Source: Pyrobaculum sp. WP30 (GTDB lineage Archaea > Thermoproteota > Thermoprotei > Thermoproteales > Thermoproteaceae). Taken from it: DNA of 64,000 nucleotides. The notes under the pieces were generated by a model. It was not told the origin of the DNA. It saw nothing but the letters and a program-made list of their open reading frames with translations, and did no database searches. The stretch is from assembly GCA_001189275.1 (NCBI GenBank), contig CP012158.1:434001-498000 (forward strand). Direction: 5' to 3'. Every line of letters begins with the position of its first letter. The first letter of the stretch is position 1. The translations under genes were made by a program, and so were the position numbers. Below, one piece after another: positions 43,230 to 52,879 of the stretch.

Positions 43230-44687
43230 CTATCTACAAGTCTGGCCCGCCGCCTTCTGGTCCCAGGTCAGCGATGGATACACCAGCTTCCCTTCGGCGA
43301 CTCCGGCTGGCCACACGACGTATCTATTCCCGCCCTGCCACTGAATCACAACCATGGAATGCGCCACGTTTAGGTTTGTGGCCGGGTCCAGCTTGAACTC
43401 GCCGAAGAATGTCATAAATCTGGCATTTCTCAGCGCCTCCAGCACCTTATCAGCCTCAACCGTGCCGGCCTTCTGCACCCCGTATAGAATAGCCAACACG
43501 CCCTCGGCAGCCCAAGCGGCGTGGTAGCCAGGATCCACCTCCTGCCCGCCCATCTGCTTAGCCACCGACTTGAAGTACTGTATAAACTCCTCCTTCGTGG
43601 GGCCGAACCACTCCACGCCTCTCTGCTTCGCCAGCTCCGGCGTGTAGTTGACGCCGGGCTCCCAGTGTGAGGGACCGACGATGCACTCCGCCTTGGTCTG
43701 CAAGGCCTTGTAGAAGTCGGGCACCAGAGGAGCCACAGACAGCGCGACGAGCTTGGCGTCTACCTTCTGCTCCGCCAGTTGCCTCACGGCCAGCTGCCCA
43801 TCGGCGAAGTGGCTGGCCACGATTATTATGTCGGGGCTGGCCTGCTTAACCTTTAAGATCTGCGGCGTCAGGTCTTGGGGAGACGCCGGGTACTTCTCAT
43901 ACACCACCACCTGCAGGCCCAGCTTCTCCGCGTATTTCTTGGCCCCCTCGGCCACCATGATGTTGAACTCGCTGTCTCTGTACAGTATGGCAACCTTCTT
44001 AACTGTGGGGTCCGTCTTCACCGCCATGTCCAACACCGGCACCATGTACTGACTGGCCACGGCCGCCACGCCGATCACGTATCTGAACCCCTGCTGGAAG
44101 ATCCTGTCAGACGAGGCGCCCACAACAGCCATCAAGACGCCGTATTTCTCCGCAATAGACGACACGCCCAATGCGAGGTCAGAGCCGTAGGGGCTCAGGA
44201 GGAAGTGCACCTTATCCCTCGTGATGAGAGACTCCGTGAGACTCTGGGCGAGCTCTAGTTTGGACTCGCTGTCTCTGTACAGCAACTTCACCTTCACCTT
44301 CTTCCCTCCGCAGTCTACGCCGCCCTTGTCGTTGATCCAGTTAACCACGGCAAGAGCGCCCCACAGCGAGTACTGGGCCTCGGCAGCGTATCTGCCGGAG
44401 ATGGGCATGGGCGTGCCGATCACAATCTCGTCAGGACATTTACCCACAGGTGGCTGGGTTGTTGTGGGTGGCTGTGTTGCGGTGGGGGTGGTCGGCAGAG
44501 ACGTCTGAGGAGTCTGGGCCGTGGTAGGCGTCTGAGCTGGAGAGGTCGGCGAAGGAGACGTGGTCCGTGGCGGCGATGTCGCGGTGGGAGCGCCGGCGGG
44601 GGGTTGAGTTGCCATCCAAGCAACCACACCTAACACAATCACAACTACAGCCGCAATCACACCCCAGAGAGTTTTTGAACCAGCCAT
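43230..44687 (-). CDS. Extracytoplasmic solute-binding protein LivK-like
   Basis: The 485-residue binding protein has an N-terminal membrane helix (about residues 7-27, VIAAVVVIVLGVVAWMA) and no lipobox. A Thr/Pro/Ser-rich linker of about 55 residues follows, likely glycosylated and acting as a spacer on the cell surface. The binding domain (about 85-485) is of the Peripla_BP_6 type (IVIGTPMPISGRYAAEAQ, KVKLLYRDSESK, VKKVAILYRDSEFN). It captures the substrate of LivFGHM. AT-rich sequence at 44690-44720 holds the promoter. Confidence 0.87.
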   Translation of the reverse strand: MAGSKTLWGVIAAVVVIVLGVVAWMATQPPAGAPTATSPPRTTSPSPTSPAQTPTTAQTPQTSLPTTPTATQPPTTTQPPVGKCPDEIVIGTPMPISGRYAAEAQYSLWGALAVVNWINDKGGVDCGGKKVKVKLLYRDSESKLELAQSLTESLITRDKVHFLLSPYGSDLALGVSSIAEKYGVLMAVVGASSDRIFQQGFRYVIGVAAVASQYMVPVLDMAVKTDPTVKKVAILYRDSEFNIMVAEGAKKYAEKLGLQVVVYEKYPASPQDLTPQILKVKQASPDIIIVASHFADGQLAVRQLAEQKVDAKLVALSVAPLVPDFYKALQTKAECIVGPSHWEPGVNYTPELAKQRGVEWFGPTKEEFIQYFKSVAKQMGGQEVDPGYHAAWAAEGVLAILYGVQKAGTVEADKVLEALRNARFMTFFGEFKLDPATNLNVAHSMVVIQWQGGNRYVVWPAGVAEGKLVYPSLTWDQKAAGQTCR

Positions 44688-44840
44688 AGCGTAGGAGTTA
44701 TTTAATTATTTAAACATTATCCATCATTATATATAATTATATACTAATCACAAAACAAGATGCAGGATGTGAAATATCTTTGCCGCAGTAGATTTAAGAT
44801 TTTGAATATTATTATTTTAATTTTTGGTTATTTCTATGCG

Positions 44841-45593
44841 TTAATATAGTCTTCCAGTTACGTATTTTTCCGTAAGTTCGTGCCCCGGCTTTGTAAATAT
44901 GTCTTTTGTAGGCCCCCACTCCACGATTTGACCTTTGTACAGGAAGGCCGCGTAGTCGCTTATCCGCGCCGCCTGCGGCGGGTAGTGGGTAACCAGCACA
45001 ATGGTCATCTCCTTCTTCAGCTCCAGGAAAAGCGCCTCCACCTTCGCCGTGTTTTCAGGGTCCAGGTTGGCGGTGGGCTCGTCGGCGAGCAGAACCTCCG
45101 GCTCGAAGGCGAGGGCCCTCGCGACGCAGAGCCTCTGTTGCTGCCCGCCGGACAGCTTGCCGGCCGGCATGTCGAGTCTATTCCTGACCTCGTCCCAGAG
45201 CTGGGCCTTCTCAAGCGCGGATTTGACCCGCTCAAAGAGCTCCCCCCTGCCCCTGACCAGGCGGTTGAGCTTAAGGCCGAGCGCCACGTTTTCAAAGATG
45301 GACAGATTGGGGATGGGGTTGGGGATCTGGAAGATCATCTGGACCTTCCTCCTCAGCTCCAACACGTTCATATCGAAGATGTTCTGCCCGTCTAGATAGA
45401 CCTCGCCGCTGACCCTGGCCTCGGGGTAGAGCTCTATAAGCCTGTTGAGGACCCTCAAGATGGTAGATTTGCCGCTTCCAGAGGGCCCCATGAGCGCCGT
45501 TATGCTCCGATCTGGTATAGAGAGGTTAACCCCCGTTATGACCGGGGATGCGCCGAAGGAGACGCGCAGATTCTTGAACTCGACCTTGGCCAT
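44841..45593 (-). CDS. pstB: Phosphate ABC transporter ATPase PstB
   Basis: The 250-residue ATPase has Walker [10 protein letters not shown], the PstB hallmark [20 protein letters not shown], signature [15 protein letters not shown] and Walker [13 protein letters not shown]. It energises phosphate import by PstAC. ATG 45593 lies two bases after the last base of pstA's stop region and is preferred to TTG 45599. It is the final gene of the pstSCAB operon. Confidence 0.9.
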   Translation of the reverse strand: MAKVEFKNLRVSFGASPVITGVNLSIPDRSITALMGPSGSGKSTILRVLNRLIELYPEARVSGEVYLDGQNIFDMNVLELRRKVQMIFQIPNPIPNLSIFENVALGLKLNRLVRGRGELFERVKSALEKAQLWDEVRNRLDMPAGKLSGGQQQRLCVARALAFEPEVLLADEPTANLDPENTAKVEALFLELKKEMTIVLVTHYPPQAARISDYAAFLYKGQIVEWGPTKDIFTKPGHELTEKYVTGRLY

Positions 45594-45595
45594 GG

Positions 45596-46537
45596 TCAAC
45601 CCCTAATGCGGGCAATTATAAATATTGTTAATATGATTGTAAGCAAGACGGCAGCTGCGCCGTAGGCAGATGCTATCTGGACTTCATATGGAGTCTGCGC
45701 CGCGTACCAAACCCAGAGCGGCACCGCGGCTGTGGGGCCGGTGAAGGGAGCGTAGTAGAAGTTGCCGAAGGCGGTGAATAAAAGAGGAGCCGTCTCCCCC
45801 GCGATCTTCGCCGTCCCCAGCAACGCCGCGGTGAGGACAGCCCTGGAGACTGCCTTACGGAGAACTACAAACAACGCGTTGAACTCCCGGCCGCCCGTGG
45901 CGTAAGCCGCCTCGCGTAGCGGCTGCTCTATGGAGGCGTAGGCGCTTGCCGTGATCAAAGCCACATAAGGTATCATTATTATTGACAGAGCCGCAGCGCC
46001 TGCGTAGGCGTTGAAACCGTCTAGCGGACCTATAAATTGAGTGATCCATCCGCCCACCGGCGAGATGGTCCTGGAGAGCGGATCCAACAGATATAGGTTG
46101 AGGTCCTCCTTTGCGAGGCTCATCACGGCGTAGACGAAGAGACCGATCACTATGGTGGGAAACTCCACTAAGACGTTTACACCTGCCCGCGCGACGTTGG
46201 CGAACTTCTCTCTGCGCATCTCGCCGATGTAGACGCCTAGCGGAAATCCCACGGCGATGCCGAGGAGGGCGCCCAGCACGGTCATGTACAACGTGCCCAC
46301 GAGCATGGGCCCTATGCCGCCGCTCTCCTCGTAGGGGGTAGGCGGAAGCCCCGTGAGGAAGTGCCAGAGGCCGCCGAGTCTGTTGATGGCGTCTATACCC
46401 TTGACGTAGACGTCGCCTATTATTAAGAAAAGCGGCACGACGGCAGCCACGCCAAGGAGGGCGAAGAGCCCCAGCCCGAGCCAGTTAATCACCATGCGCA
46501 CGGCGGTTATATTTTCCGCTTTTCGTTCGGCGGTCAT
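45596..46537 (-). CDS. pstA: Phosphate ABC permease PstA
   Basis: The 313-residue membrane protein from ATG 46537, which overlaps the pstC stop (ATGA), has six to seven helices with the permease domain from about residue 75. Characteristic strings are [31 protein letters not shown] and [16 protein letters not shown] (the EAA loop, which contacts PstB), then [18 protein letters not shown] longer frame reaching 47119 lies inside pstC and is not used. Confidence 0.9.
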   Translation of the reverse strand: MTAERKAENITAVRMVINWLGLGLFALLGVAAVVPLFLIIGDVYVKGIDAINRLGGLWHFLTGLPPTPYEESGGIGPMLVGTLYMTVLGALLGIAVGFPLGVYIGEMRREKFANVARAGVNVLVEFPTIVIGLFVYAVMSLAKEDLNLYLLDPLSRTISPVGGWITQFIGPLDGFNAYAGAAALSIIMIPYVALITASAYASIEQPLREAAYATGGREFNALFVVLRKAVSRAVLTAALLGTAKIAGETAPLLFTAFGNFYYAPFTGPTAAVPLWVWYAAQTPYEVQIASAYGAAAVLLTIILTIFIIARIRG

Positions 46538-47457
46538 ATCTGCCCCCTCTGGATTATATATATCGCAACTGCGTTTATGGCTAGGCCGAACAAGGTGAGG
46601 AGCAACGCACCTGCAAACAACGCAGGCACCATGTACTGATACGAGGCGGCGTTGGGGAACTGAAGCGCTATGAGCGAAGAGATGGTTATGCCGCTTTCGA
46701 AGATGTTTGTGGTGAATCTGACGAAGTTGCCACCCACCACCATGGCCACCGCAACCGTCTCTCCCATGGCTCTGCCAAGGGCGAGGAAGAAGCCGCCAAG
46801 TATGTAGTTCCGGACGTACCTCAGCTTTATAAGCGCCGCCTCGAACCTCGTGGCCCCCACCGCATATATCGCCTCCTCGACAGGTTTGGGAACTAGGGCG
46901 TAGCCCTCTCTGATCACCGCGGCGGCGTAGGGGGTGATCATTATGGCCAGCAAGACCCCAGCCGTAAAGAGCGTATATGGAGATGTCATGGTGTCGCGTG
47001 CCAGGGTGTTGACCAGGCTCTGGAGGGTAGGCCCCAGCACGAAAAGGCCCCAGAGGCCGTAGATCACCGTGGGCATCGTGGCTGTGAGGTCTACTAAGGA
47101 GCCAAAAACGCCCCTCCACCTAGCGGGTAGAATCTCGTTTATGGTCACCGCGACTCCCAAGGCCATCGGCATGGCCAGCGCCATGGCTACGGCGGACGTC
47201 AAGACCGTGCCGGTGAGAGCTTGGAGCACCCCGTAGCTCTCCCTTACGGGGTCCCAGCCGGTTTGGAGGAATACTGCTACGCCGTCGCGCGCAATTATTG
47301 GGTAGGCCTCCACGAGAAACATAACGGTCAACAGGCCGATAGTTGCTACAATAAACGCGCCGAACAGCCTCAGGCCCCACCTCAGCTTCACAAAGAGGAG
47401 CCCATATGCGGCGATTAGATACGGGATTAGAAGCACGACGAGGAGAAACCCGAGCAT
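46534..47457 (-). CDS. pstC: Phosphate ABC permease PstC
   Basis: The 307-residue membrane protein has six helices; its strings MALGVAVTINEILPARWRG, DLTATMPTVIYGLWGLFVLG and KPVEEAIYAVGATRFEAAL (EAA loop) and the ALGRAMGETVAVAMVVGGN end are typical of PstC. It pairs with PstA. It starts 21 bases after the pstS stop. Confidence 0.9.
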   Translation of the reverse strand: MLGFLLVVLLIPYLIAAYGLLFVKLRWGLRLFGAFIVATIGLLTVMFLVEAYPIIARDGVAVFLQTGWDPVRESYGVLQALTGTVLTSAVAMALAMPMALGVAVTINEILPARWRGVFGSLVDLTATMPTVIYGLWGLFVLGPTLQSLVNTLARDTMTSPYTLFTAGVLLAIMITPYAAAVIREGYALVPKPVEEAIYAVGATRFEAALIKLRYVRNYILGGFFLALGRAMGETVAVAMVVGGNFVRFTTNIFESGITISSLIALQFPNAASYQYMVPALFAGALLLTLFGLAINAVAIYIIQRGQI

Positions 47458-47478
47458 GGGGAAAAATACGGGTTGTTT

Positions 47479-48822
47479 TTATGGCTTTACGAGGTTAAGC
47501 GCCTCCAGACCTATCTTGGCGACCTCGGGCGGCAACGGGATGTAGCCCTCCACTACGTTCCCCTGCTTCTGGCCCTCGGTGAGCACCCACTTGAAGAACT
47601 CCTTTAGAAGCGCCGCCTTGGTGGCGGCGTCGCCGTAGCCCTCAGCCGCGTAGTCCTTCCACAAGAAGACATATACAAAGGACATTATGGGATAGCCCCG
47701 CGGCGGGTTAGAGAACTCTATGGACACGGGATTCCAGTCGGCTTCGGGCGCGGGCTTTGATCCGTATCTCCTCGTGTACCTCTCAAGGCCGGCGGCGGCG
47801 CCCATGGCCACGTTCTCCGTCGTGGGGAAGTAGTACTTCCCGTCGTTGTCGTTGCGCACGAAAGCAACGCCGCCCACTTGGTCGTATTTATCCTTGTTTT
47901 TAGCCCAATAGGCGAACTCTATGTAGCCTATGGAGTACGGGGTCTGCAGAACTGCCTGGGCCACGCCCTCGTTGCCCTTGGCGCCGGTTCCCTTGGCCTT
48001 CTCGTCGGCGGGCCACTTCACCGTGTAGCCCCAGCCCACCGTCTGGTTCCACGGCTGGTAGGCCCTGGTGAGATACAGCGTGAAGGCGGCCGTGGTGCCG
48101 GAGCCGTCGCTTCTGTGAGCCGCCACGATGTCCTTGCACGGGAGCTTATCGGCGAGGCCGGGGTTAAGCGCCTTAATCCTCGGGTCGCACCACTGCTTGA
48201 TCTCGCCCATATAGATGAGGGCGATGACTTCGGCCGTCAAATTCAGGTACTTCCCCGTCTTTTGATAGGCTATCTCGGGCACGTTGTAGGTCATCACGAT
48301 TGAGCCTATGACGACGGGGAACTGGACAAACCGGCCGGCAATCTGTTCATACTTGTCTCTGGGCATCGGCACGTCTGAGGCGCCGAAGTCTAGCTTCTTC
48401 TCCAGGAACTGGGCGGCGCCGGCGCCGGACCCGATGGACTGGTAGTTAACTTGGATCTTGCCTCCTGTGACTTGATAAAACGTCTTAGACCAGGTAAACA
48501 TCTGAGGAGCCACAAACGTCGAGCCGCCCCCAGTCAACGCACCGCTCAGCCGACTCGGCACGGATGTCGTAGTAGGCGTTGGGGAGTTGATGGCTGTAGG
48601 CGTTGTGGTGGGTTGCGACGGGGAGGTGGTGGCTGTGGGCGTAGTGGCAGGCGTTGTTGTAGGAGTTGGGGTGGGGGTGGCTGTAGGCTGAGAGGCAGGC
48701 GGCGGAGTGGTGGGTTGCGGAGACCCGCCGGGTGGCATCGCGAGGAGGGCTATGGCCACGACGGCCACTATGGCTACCGCTGCTATTATTGCTAGAAACT
48801 TGGGGTTTTGGGTTGGACTCAT
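47479..48822 (-). CDS. pstS: Phosphate-binding protein PstS
   Basis: The 447-residue protein from ATG 48822 has an N-terminal hydrophobic helix (about residues 9-29) and a Pro/Thr-rich linker of about 70 residues, like the LivK-type protein. The phosphate-binding domain follows. Binding motifs include TGGGSTFVAPQMF, SIGSGAGAAQFLEKKLDFGASD and AAHRSDGSGTTAAFT, which hold the Ser, Thr, Asp and Arg that grip phosphate. The longer frame to 48867 lacks a good promoter. It is the first gene of pstSCAB and should rise under phosphate limitation. Confidence 0.9.
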   Translation of the reverse strand: MSPTQNPKFLAIIAAVAIVAVVAIALLAMPPGGSPQPTTPPPASQPTATPTPTPTTTPATTPTATTSPSQPTTTPTAINSPTPTTTSVPSRLSGALTGGGSTFVAPQMFTWSKTFYQVTGGKIQVNYQSIGSGAGAAQFLEKKLDFGASDVPMPRDKYEQIAGRFVQFPVVIGSIVMTYNVPEIAYQKTGKYLNLTAEVIALIYMGEIKQWCDPRIKALNPGLADKLPCKDIVAAHRSDGSGTTAAFTLYLTRAYQPWNQTVGWGYTVKWPADEKAKGTGAKGNEGVAQAVLQTPYSIGYIEFAYWAKNKDKYDQVGGVAFVRNDNDGKYYFPTTENVAMGAAAGLERYTRRYGSKPAPEADWNPVSIEFSNPPRGYPIMSFVYVFLWKDYAAEGYGDAATKAALLKEFFKWVLTEGQKQGNVVEGYIPLPPEVAKIGLEALNLVKP

Positions 48823-49495
48823 GGGCCGTGGATGGAGGTATGGTAAAAACCTGTTTGCTATGTTCAACAGCGGATATATAGATGCGGTAAGGCATAGCTT
48901 GAGGCATAATTCATATGAATGTTATCTGTGTCCTGCTGTGGTGGGGAAGTCGTCGAGCCTGGGGGTCTTACCTTGTCTGTCCAAGACGCCGCATCGTTGT
49001 CTTCTTGGTCGGTATCAGGTGGGCTGCTGAAAACGACGCCGAGGCGCGGCGGAGAGGTAGGGGTAGGAGTAGTGGATTTGTTACAGGTGGTCTTTATCGT
49101 ATGGCCAGGTATTGATTTAGGCTGGGGATCCGTGGCGACGGCCTGGTTACGGCCGTGACCATGTTATTCGGCGAGCCGTGTGGGTCGAGGGAGGGGTCTC
49201 TATGGGTGTCCAACGTCATACGCGACCTACGCTGTTTGGGTGGAGAGACGTCGCTGATGTGGATGTCGCCGGTTGGTTACCGTAACTGTTGTTGGAAACC
49301 GGCGCCGGGCGCTCAGGACCCACGCGAAAGGTCCATTGTTTATAGACGTAGGAGGTGGGAATCCGCTGGACGGGGGTCGGTGGGTTACGAACCTTATGCA
49401 ATACGGCGTTCTGCGCCGTATTAATGACCTGAGGCGGAGTCCATGCGGCTTGTTGCTCGGTGTAGGCCGCCTGGCAACCCGACCGCGCAACGGGT

Positions 49496-49508
49496 GGGGG
49501 GGGGGGGG
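49496..49508. repeat. Homopolymer tract of 13 G
   Basis: Thirteen consecutive G residues, followed by T and three more G, lie 83 bases before the DUF4143 ATPase gene and outside any gene. Long mononucleotide runs are prone to slippage. Confidence 0.7.
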
Positions 49509-49534
49509 TGGGCGCGGCTCTTGGGGTTTATAAG

Positions 49535-49561
49535 ACTTTGTGGAGTTTGGGTCTACAAAGT
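49535..49561. promoter_or_regulatory. Inverted repeat before second DUF4143 ATPase
   Basis: ACTTTGT (49535-49541) and ACAAAGT (49555-49561) are perfect inverted arms with a 13-base spacer. The TATA-like TTTTTAAGG begins at 49561, about 26 bases before the ATG at 49591. The repeat is therefore placed to act as an operator. Its sequence differs from the repeat at the first paralogue. Confidence 0.4.
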
Positions 49562-49590
49562 TTTTAAGGTATTGTGGAGTGTAAGTAAAC

Positions 49591-50916
49591 ATGATTGAGG
49601 ATTTTAACCCTTGGTGGGCGTCTAGGGAGGGGGTTGAGGAGGTGGAGATCTACCGTCGGTATGCGGAGTCTGAGGTTAGGTGGAGGCCTGACCTCATCGA
49701 CAGGATGTCGCTGAGGCCGTTTGCGCTGAACTTTGTCTTTGGGCCTAGGCAGGTGGGCAAATCCACGGCGCTTATACTACTGGTGAAGGAGCTTCTGGAG
49801 AGGGGCGTCCATCCGAAGTCTATCTTCTACCTCTCCTGCGACGCGATTGCGGACTACAGGGAGCTCGCCGAGGTGCTGAGGATGTACCTAAAGGTGAGGA
49901 GGGCGGAGGGCATCTCCTCGTCTTACATACTGCTCGACGAGGTGACGTACCCCAGGGAGTGGTTTAGGGCGGTCAAGAGCATGATAGACATGGGCTATTT
50001 CAGAAACGACGTGTTGGTGCTGTCGGGCTCCCTCTCCATCTCGGCGAGGAGGGAGGCCGAGACCTTCGCCGGCAGGAGGGGCCACGGCAAGAACTTGGTC
50101 ATGTTGCCTCTGCCCTTCGGCAGGTTCGCGGAGCTCCTCGGGCTCAGGCTTCCCCGGGGCGGGCTGGAGCACGTGCTCGGCGGCTACATGCGTTTTCTCC
50201 AGTACGTCTCGCGCCTCGTCGACGCCTTCGAGACGTACCTCGCCGTGGGGGGCTTCCCCAACGCCGTGCGGGAGTACTTCAAATACGGCAAAGTCTCAAC
50301 AGCATACGGCGACTTCGTCTCGGCGGTCCTCAGCGATTTGAACAAGCTCCGGAGAAGCGAGACGTTCTTCAAGCTCACCGTGAGGGCCATAGTGGAAAAG
50401 ACGCCGTCTAGGTTCAGCTACCACACGATCTCCAAATCGTTCGGAGTCGGGACGGTCAAGACCGCCGTAAGCTACGTGGAGCTACTCGAGAAGATGTTCC
50501 TCCTCAAGACGGTATACGCCATGGACGCCGCGGGCGAGGTGCAGCCGAGGAGGGAGAAGAAGTTCTACTTCATCGATCCCTTCATCTACCGCGCCTTCGC
50601 CCGCTGGACCATGGCCAAGCCCCCAGACGAACACGCCCTGGCCGAGGCGGCCGCCGCGACCCACCTAGCCCGGCTGTACGACGTGTTCTACCTCAGACAC
50701 GACGGGGAAATCGACGCGGTGGTGAGAAGCGGCGACGCGCACATAGGCATCGAGGTGAAGTACGGCAGGGCCGAAGGCGCCAGGAGAGTCCTCGGCGTCG
50801 TTAAGCGGATCTACACGCTGAGCAGAGACTCCGCAGACGAGGGAGTCATCCCAACCCCCCTCTTCCTAGCGCTACTGGACATCCCCCAGACCGTGGAGGT
50901 GCCCATACTCGCCTAG
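49591..50916 (+). CDS. AAA-type ATPase with C-terminal DUF4143 (nuclease-like) domain
   Basis: The 441-residue paralogue of 19171-20361 shares the N-terminal NPWW motif, Walker A GPRQVGKST (51-59), Walker B ILLDEVTYPREWF and the sensor string LVLSGSLSISARREAETF. A winged-helix segment (SRFSYHTISKSFGVGTVKTA) and the C-terminal EIDAVVRSGDAHIGIEVKYG come after, giving the D...ExK pattern of nuclease folds. Function is unknown. It stands alone next to mobile-looking DNA and a toxin-antitoxin pair. ATG 49591. Confidence 0.78.
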   Translation: MIEDFNPWWASREGVEEVEIYRRYAESEVRWRPDLIDRMSLRPFALNFVFGPRQVGKSTALILLVKELLERGVHPKSIFYLSCDAIADYRELAEVLRMYLKVRRAEGISSSYILLDEVTYPREWFRAVKSMIDMGYFRNDVLVLSGSLSISARREAETFAGRRGHGKNLVMLPLPFGRFAELLGLRLPRGGLEHVLGGYMRFLQYVSRLVDAFETYLAVGGFPNAVREYFKYGKVSTAYGDFVSAVLSDLNKLRRSETFFKLTVRAIVEKTPSRFSYHTISKSFGVGTVKTAVSYVELLEKMFLLKTVYAMDAAGEVQPRREKKFYFIDPFIYRAFARWTMAKPPDEHALAEAAAATHLARLYDVFYLRHDGEIDAVVRSGDAHIGIEVKYGRAEGARRVLGVVKRIYTLSRDSADEGVIPTPLFLALLDIPQTVEVPILA

Positions 50917-51269
50917 AGGCCGGCCGCGAGCCTGTAACCGACACGGCAAGAACCCGCCCCTCTATCGGATACAAACCCAGCCACGTCCGCCGCGGCCTCC
51001 TCTGCCTCGTGTGTATAGAGGGGGCCATGTCGAGACTGGATAGACGGTCGTGGAGGTTAAGCGGGTAATGGATGCAAGGCCGACAGGTCCTACGTCTTGT
51101 GGCCGGTACGCGTAAACGCCGCGAGCATACCGTAGCAGTCCATGGCCGCCGCTAGGGGCTCGAAACAGCGGCGGCGCCGACGCCGAGCGGCCGGCCTCTC
51201 AGCGGCTACTCGTATTAGCAATCGGCATCGCCCGCTCTAGCCAGCGCGGCGCTGGAGAGCTGGCGCAAG
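50917..51269. other. Stretch without recognisable genes
   Basis: Frames are short and unlike protein. No RNA gene or promoter with a gene behind it was seen. It separates the ATPase from the toxin-antitoxin remnant. Confidence 0.35.
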
Positions 51270-51663
51270 TTAGGGGTCTCCCGTGGCCTCCAAGATCTTC
51301 AGGGCGAGGTTCGCCAGCTTTCTGTACTCCCGCCCCGCGAGTATCTGCGAGATCCTCAATATATCTACAGAGGTGTAGCCGTGGACCAGCACGTTTCTAA
51401 ACCCCACCACCGCCCTGTACAGCCTCAAGTCCTCCGGAGAGAAGACGCGCCTCCTCGCCAACGCCGCGCCCGCCTCCGCGTAGCTTTGGGCTGGCTCGCC
51501 CATCAAGGCCGCAGCCCTCTGCACCATGTCTATCAAGACCTGCGCCTGAAGCTGAAGCGCGTGGAGGAACTTCATGATGTCCCTTGTCGTTTAGGTCGAA
51601 GCCCTTAGACACCTCCTGGCCTAACTCTGTGAGTTTAAGCAGGTATTCAGCCAGCGTCTTTAT
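51270..51663 (-). pseudogene. HepT-like HEPN ribonuclease toxin, frameshifted
   Basis: The intact ORF 51270-51575 encodes 101 residues ending with the HEPN catalytic motif RNVLVHGY (R-x4-H-x-Y). Its expected N-terminal helix lies upstream in another frame, IKTLAEYLLKLTELGQEVS then KGFDLNDK (51663 to about 51585). Removing one G from the GGG near 51582-51584 joins them as NDKDIMKFLHAL, which matches the normal HepT helix order. HepT proteins are RNases neutralised by the MntA nucleotidyltransferase, which AMPylates the HepT tyrosine. The shortened ORF could still make a partial domain. It directly follows mntA with overlap. Confidence 0.6.
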
Positions 51664-52058
51664 GCGCGCCGTCGCGCCGCTAAGGCCTCGTGGAGCTTCT
51701 TGGCGTCTATTTCCCAGTCTTGGCACACGTTGAAGAGGCGGAAGACGAGATCCCAGTCCTCCACGTGCAGAGGCACACCTCTCAAAGCCTCCAGAACCAG
51801 TGGGCAGGGCGTATCGGGCCCCACCTCGACTAGGTCTATGTAGTCCTCTCTGACGCCAAGCCACAGCGCCAGCTCGGCCAGCAACTCGGAGTAGGTCTCC
51901 AAATCCGCCCTGGGGATAGCTATGTCTACATCCTCCGCGGGGCCTCCCGCAACGGCCGAGCCGAAGAGGAAGGCAAACTTCACGTAGCGGCCCCAAGGAA
52001 ACTGGCGAAGCTTCTCAAGAGAAACCCTATAGCACCTCCCCACCAAGATCTCCTGCAT
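51660..52058 (-). CDS. MntA-like nucleotidyltransferase antitoxin
   Basis: The 132-residue minimal nucleotidyltransferase has the motif GSAVAGGPAEDVD (Gly33-Ser34, then Asp43 and Asp45). This matches the GSx10DxD signature of MNT proteins that AMPylate HepT toxins. ATG 52058 is used; a longer frame reaches 52118. An AT-rich box (ATTAAAATACTTT) lies about 25 bases upstream. It overlaps the broken hepT frame, the usual operon order of archaeal HEPN-MNT systems. The antitoxin looks intact although the toxin does not. Confidence 0.75.
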   Translation of the reverse strand: MQEILVGRCYRVSLEKLRQFPWGRYVKFAFLFGSAVAGGPAEDVDIAIPRADLETYSELLAELALWLGVREDYIDLVEVGPDTPCPLVLEALRGVPLHVEDWDLVFRLFNVCQDWEIDAKKLHEALAARRRA

Positions 52059-52879
52059 GGCGCAAATTGAGCGCTTATTAAAATACTTTCCCAGGTCCGC
52101 CGTCAACCCCCTCGTCAACTAAGTTCAACCATCTTAAAAAGCGGGACGCCTCCAGAGCTTCAAGTCACCACGGCTAAGGGGGGCAGGCGTGCCACAGCCC
52201 CTCCAACCCCCGCGAAAGAGACGCCCATCCACCCAGCCTCCCCGCCGACTCGAGCAGTCAAGCGCCGAACGCTAAGAAAGAGCACCGTAAACGCGGCAAG
52301 GAGCAGACGTGCAGGCTCGACGCAGTCACGCATCTACGACGTCTTAGGCTGGAGACTATTTCAGGCACCTAGGAGCTCCCTAAGATATCTGCCAGTGACG
52401 GCTCCTGCAGGTCTCTAACAGAGCAACTCTTAACCCCTCTTCGAGGTGCTTGATTACCGCCCTGCCTACCTACCTCTCTAAGGCCTTGCCCTCTATTGAT
52501 TCGAATTTCCGGGCCTCGCTGGGCTCCACGCCCGTTGTCCCAAGTCTCTCCCTCCTCATCCGCGTGCACGTGCCGCCTGCATCCAACGATCAGCTCGGTT
52601 TCTGCTCATTTACTGCTGACCAGTGGATTGCAGATCTTGACCGCGGCCGCCGTGCGGCCCATCGTCATCCTTAGATTTAAGTTATGGCTAAGCCTTGGGT
52701 TGCTTTTGGTTGAGGTAGATGCTTTTCGGTGCTGAGGACCCCCCCGGTGGGTGGGATACGGGACCTCGCCAAGCTGGTGCACCTTGATGCCCCCAATAGG
52801 TCTTCCTCTCATCTGCACCGGAGGAGCCCTTATATAGTCTCGCCAAGGAGGTTCACAACAGGCGCCGGGGCGGGGGCCG
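52059..52879. other. Long gene-poor stretch with a possible small remnant
   Basis: No intact gene. On the minus strand between about 52560 and 52380 protein-like pieces appear in shifting frames: EPSEARKFESIEGKALER and then VIKHLEEGLRVALLETC. They recall a small charged antitoxin-like protein, but stops and a frame change separate them. No RNA gene seen. Confidence 0.35.

Larger units (their letters stand above)
48823..49590. other. Accessory stretch with decayed sequence and a poly-G tract
   Basis: Several short plus-strand frames look partly protein-like, for example GPLFIDVGGGNPLDGGRWV near 49340-49395 and SLWVSNVIRDLRCLGGE near 49200-49245. They lie in different frames, so I read them as remnants of one or more lost genes that I cannot name. 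A 13-G run sits at 49496-49508. The promoter of the next gene lies at 49535-49570. Confidence 0.4.

Noticed and set aside
45596-47119. A long 507-residue ORF for PstA
   Set aside because: Its first 190 codons lie inside pstC in another frame and have unnatural composition; the real start is ATG 46537, overlapping the pstC stop.
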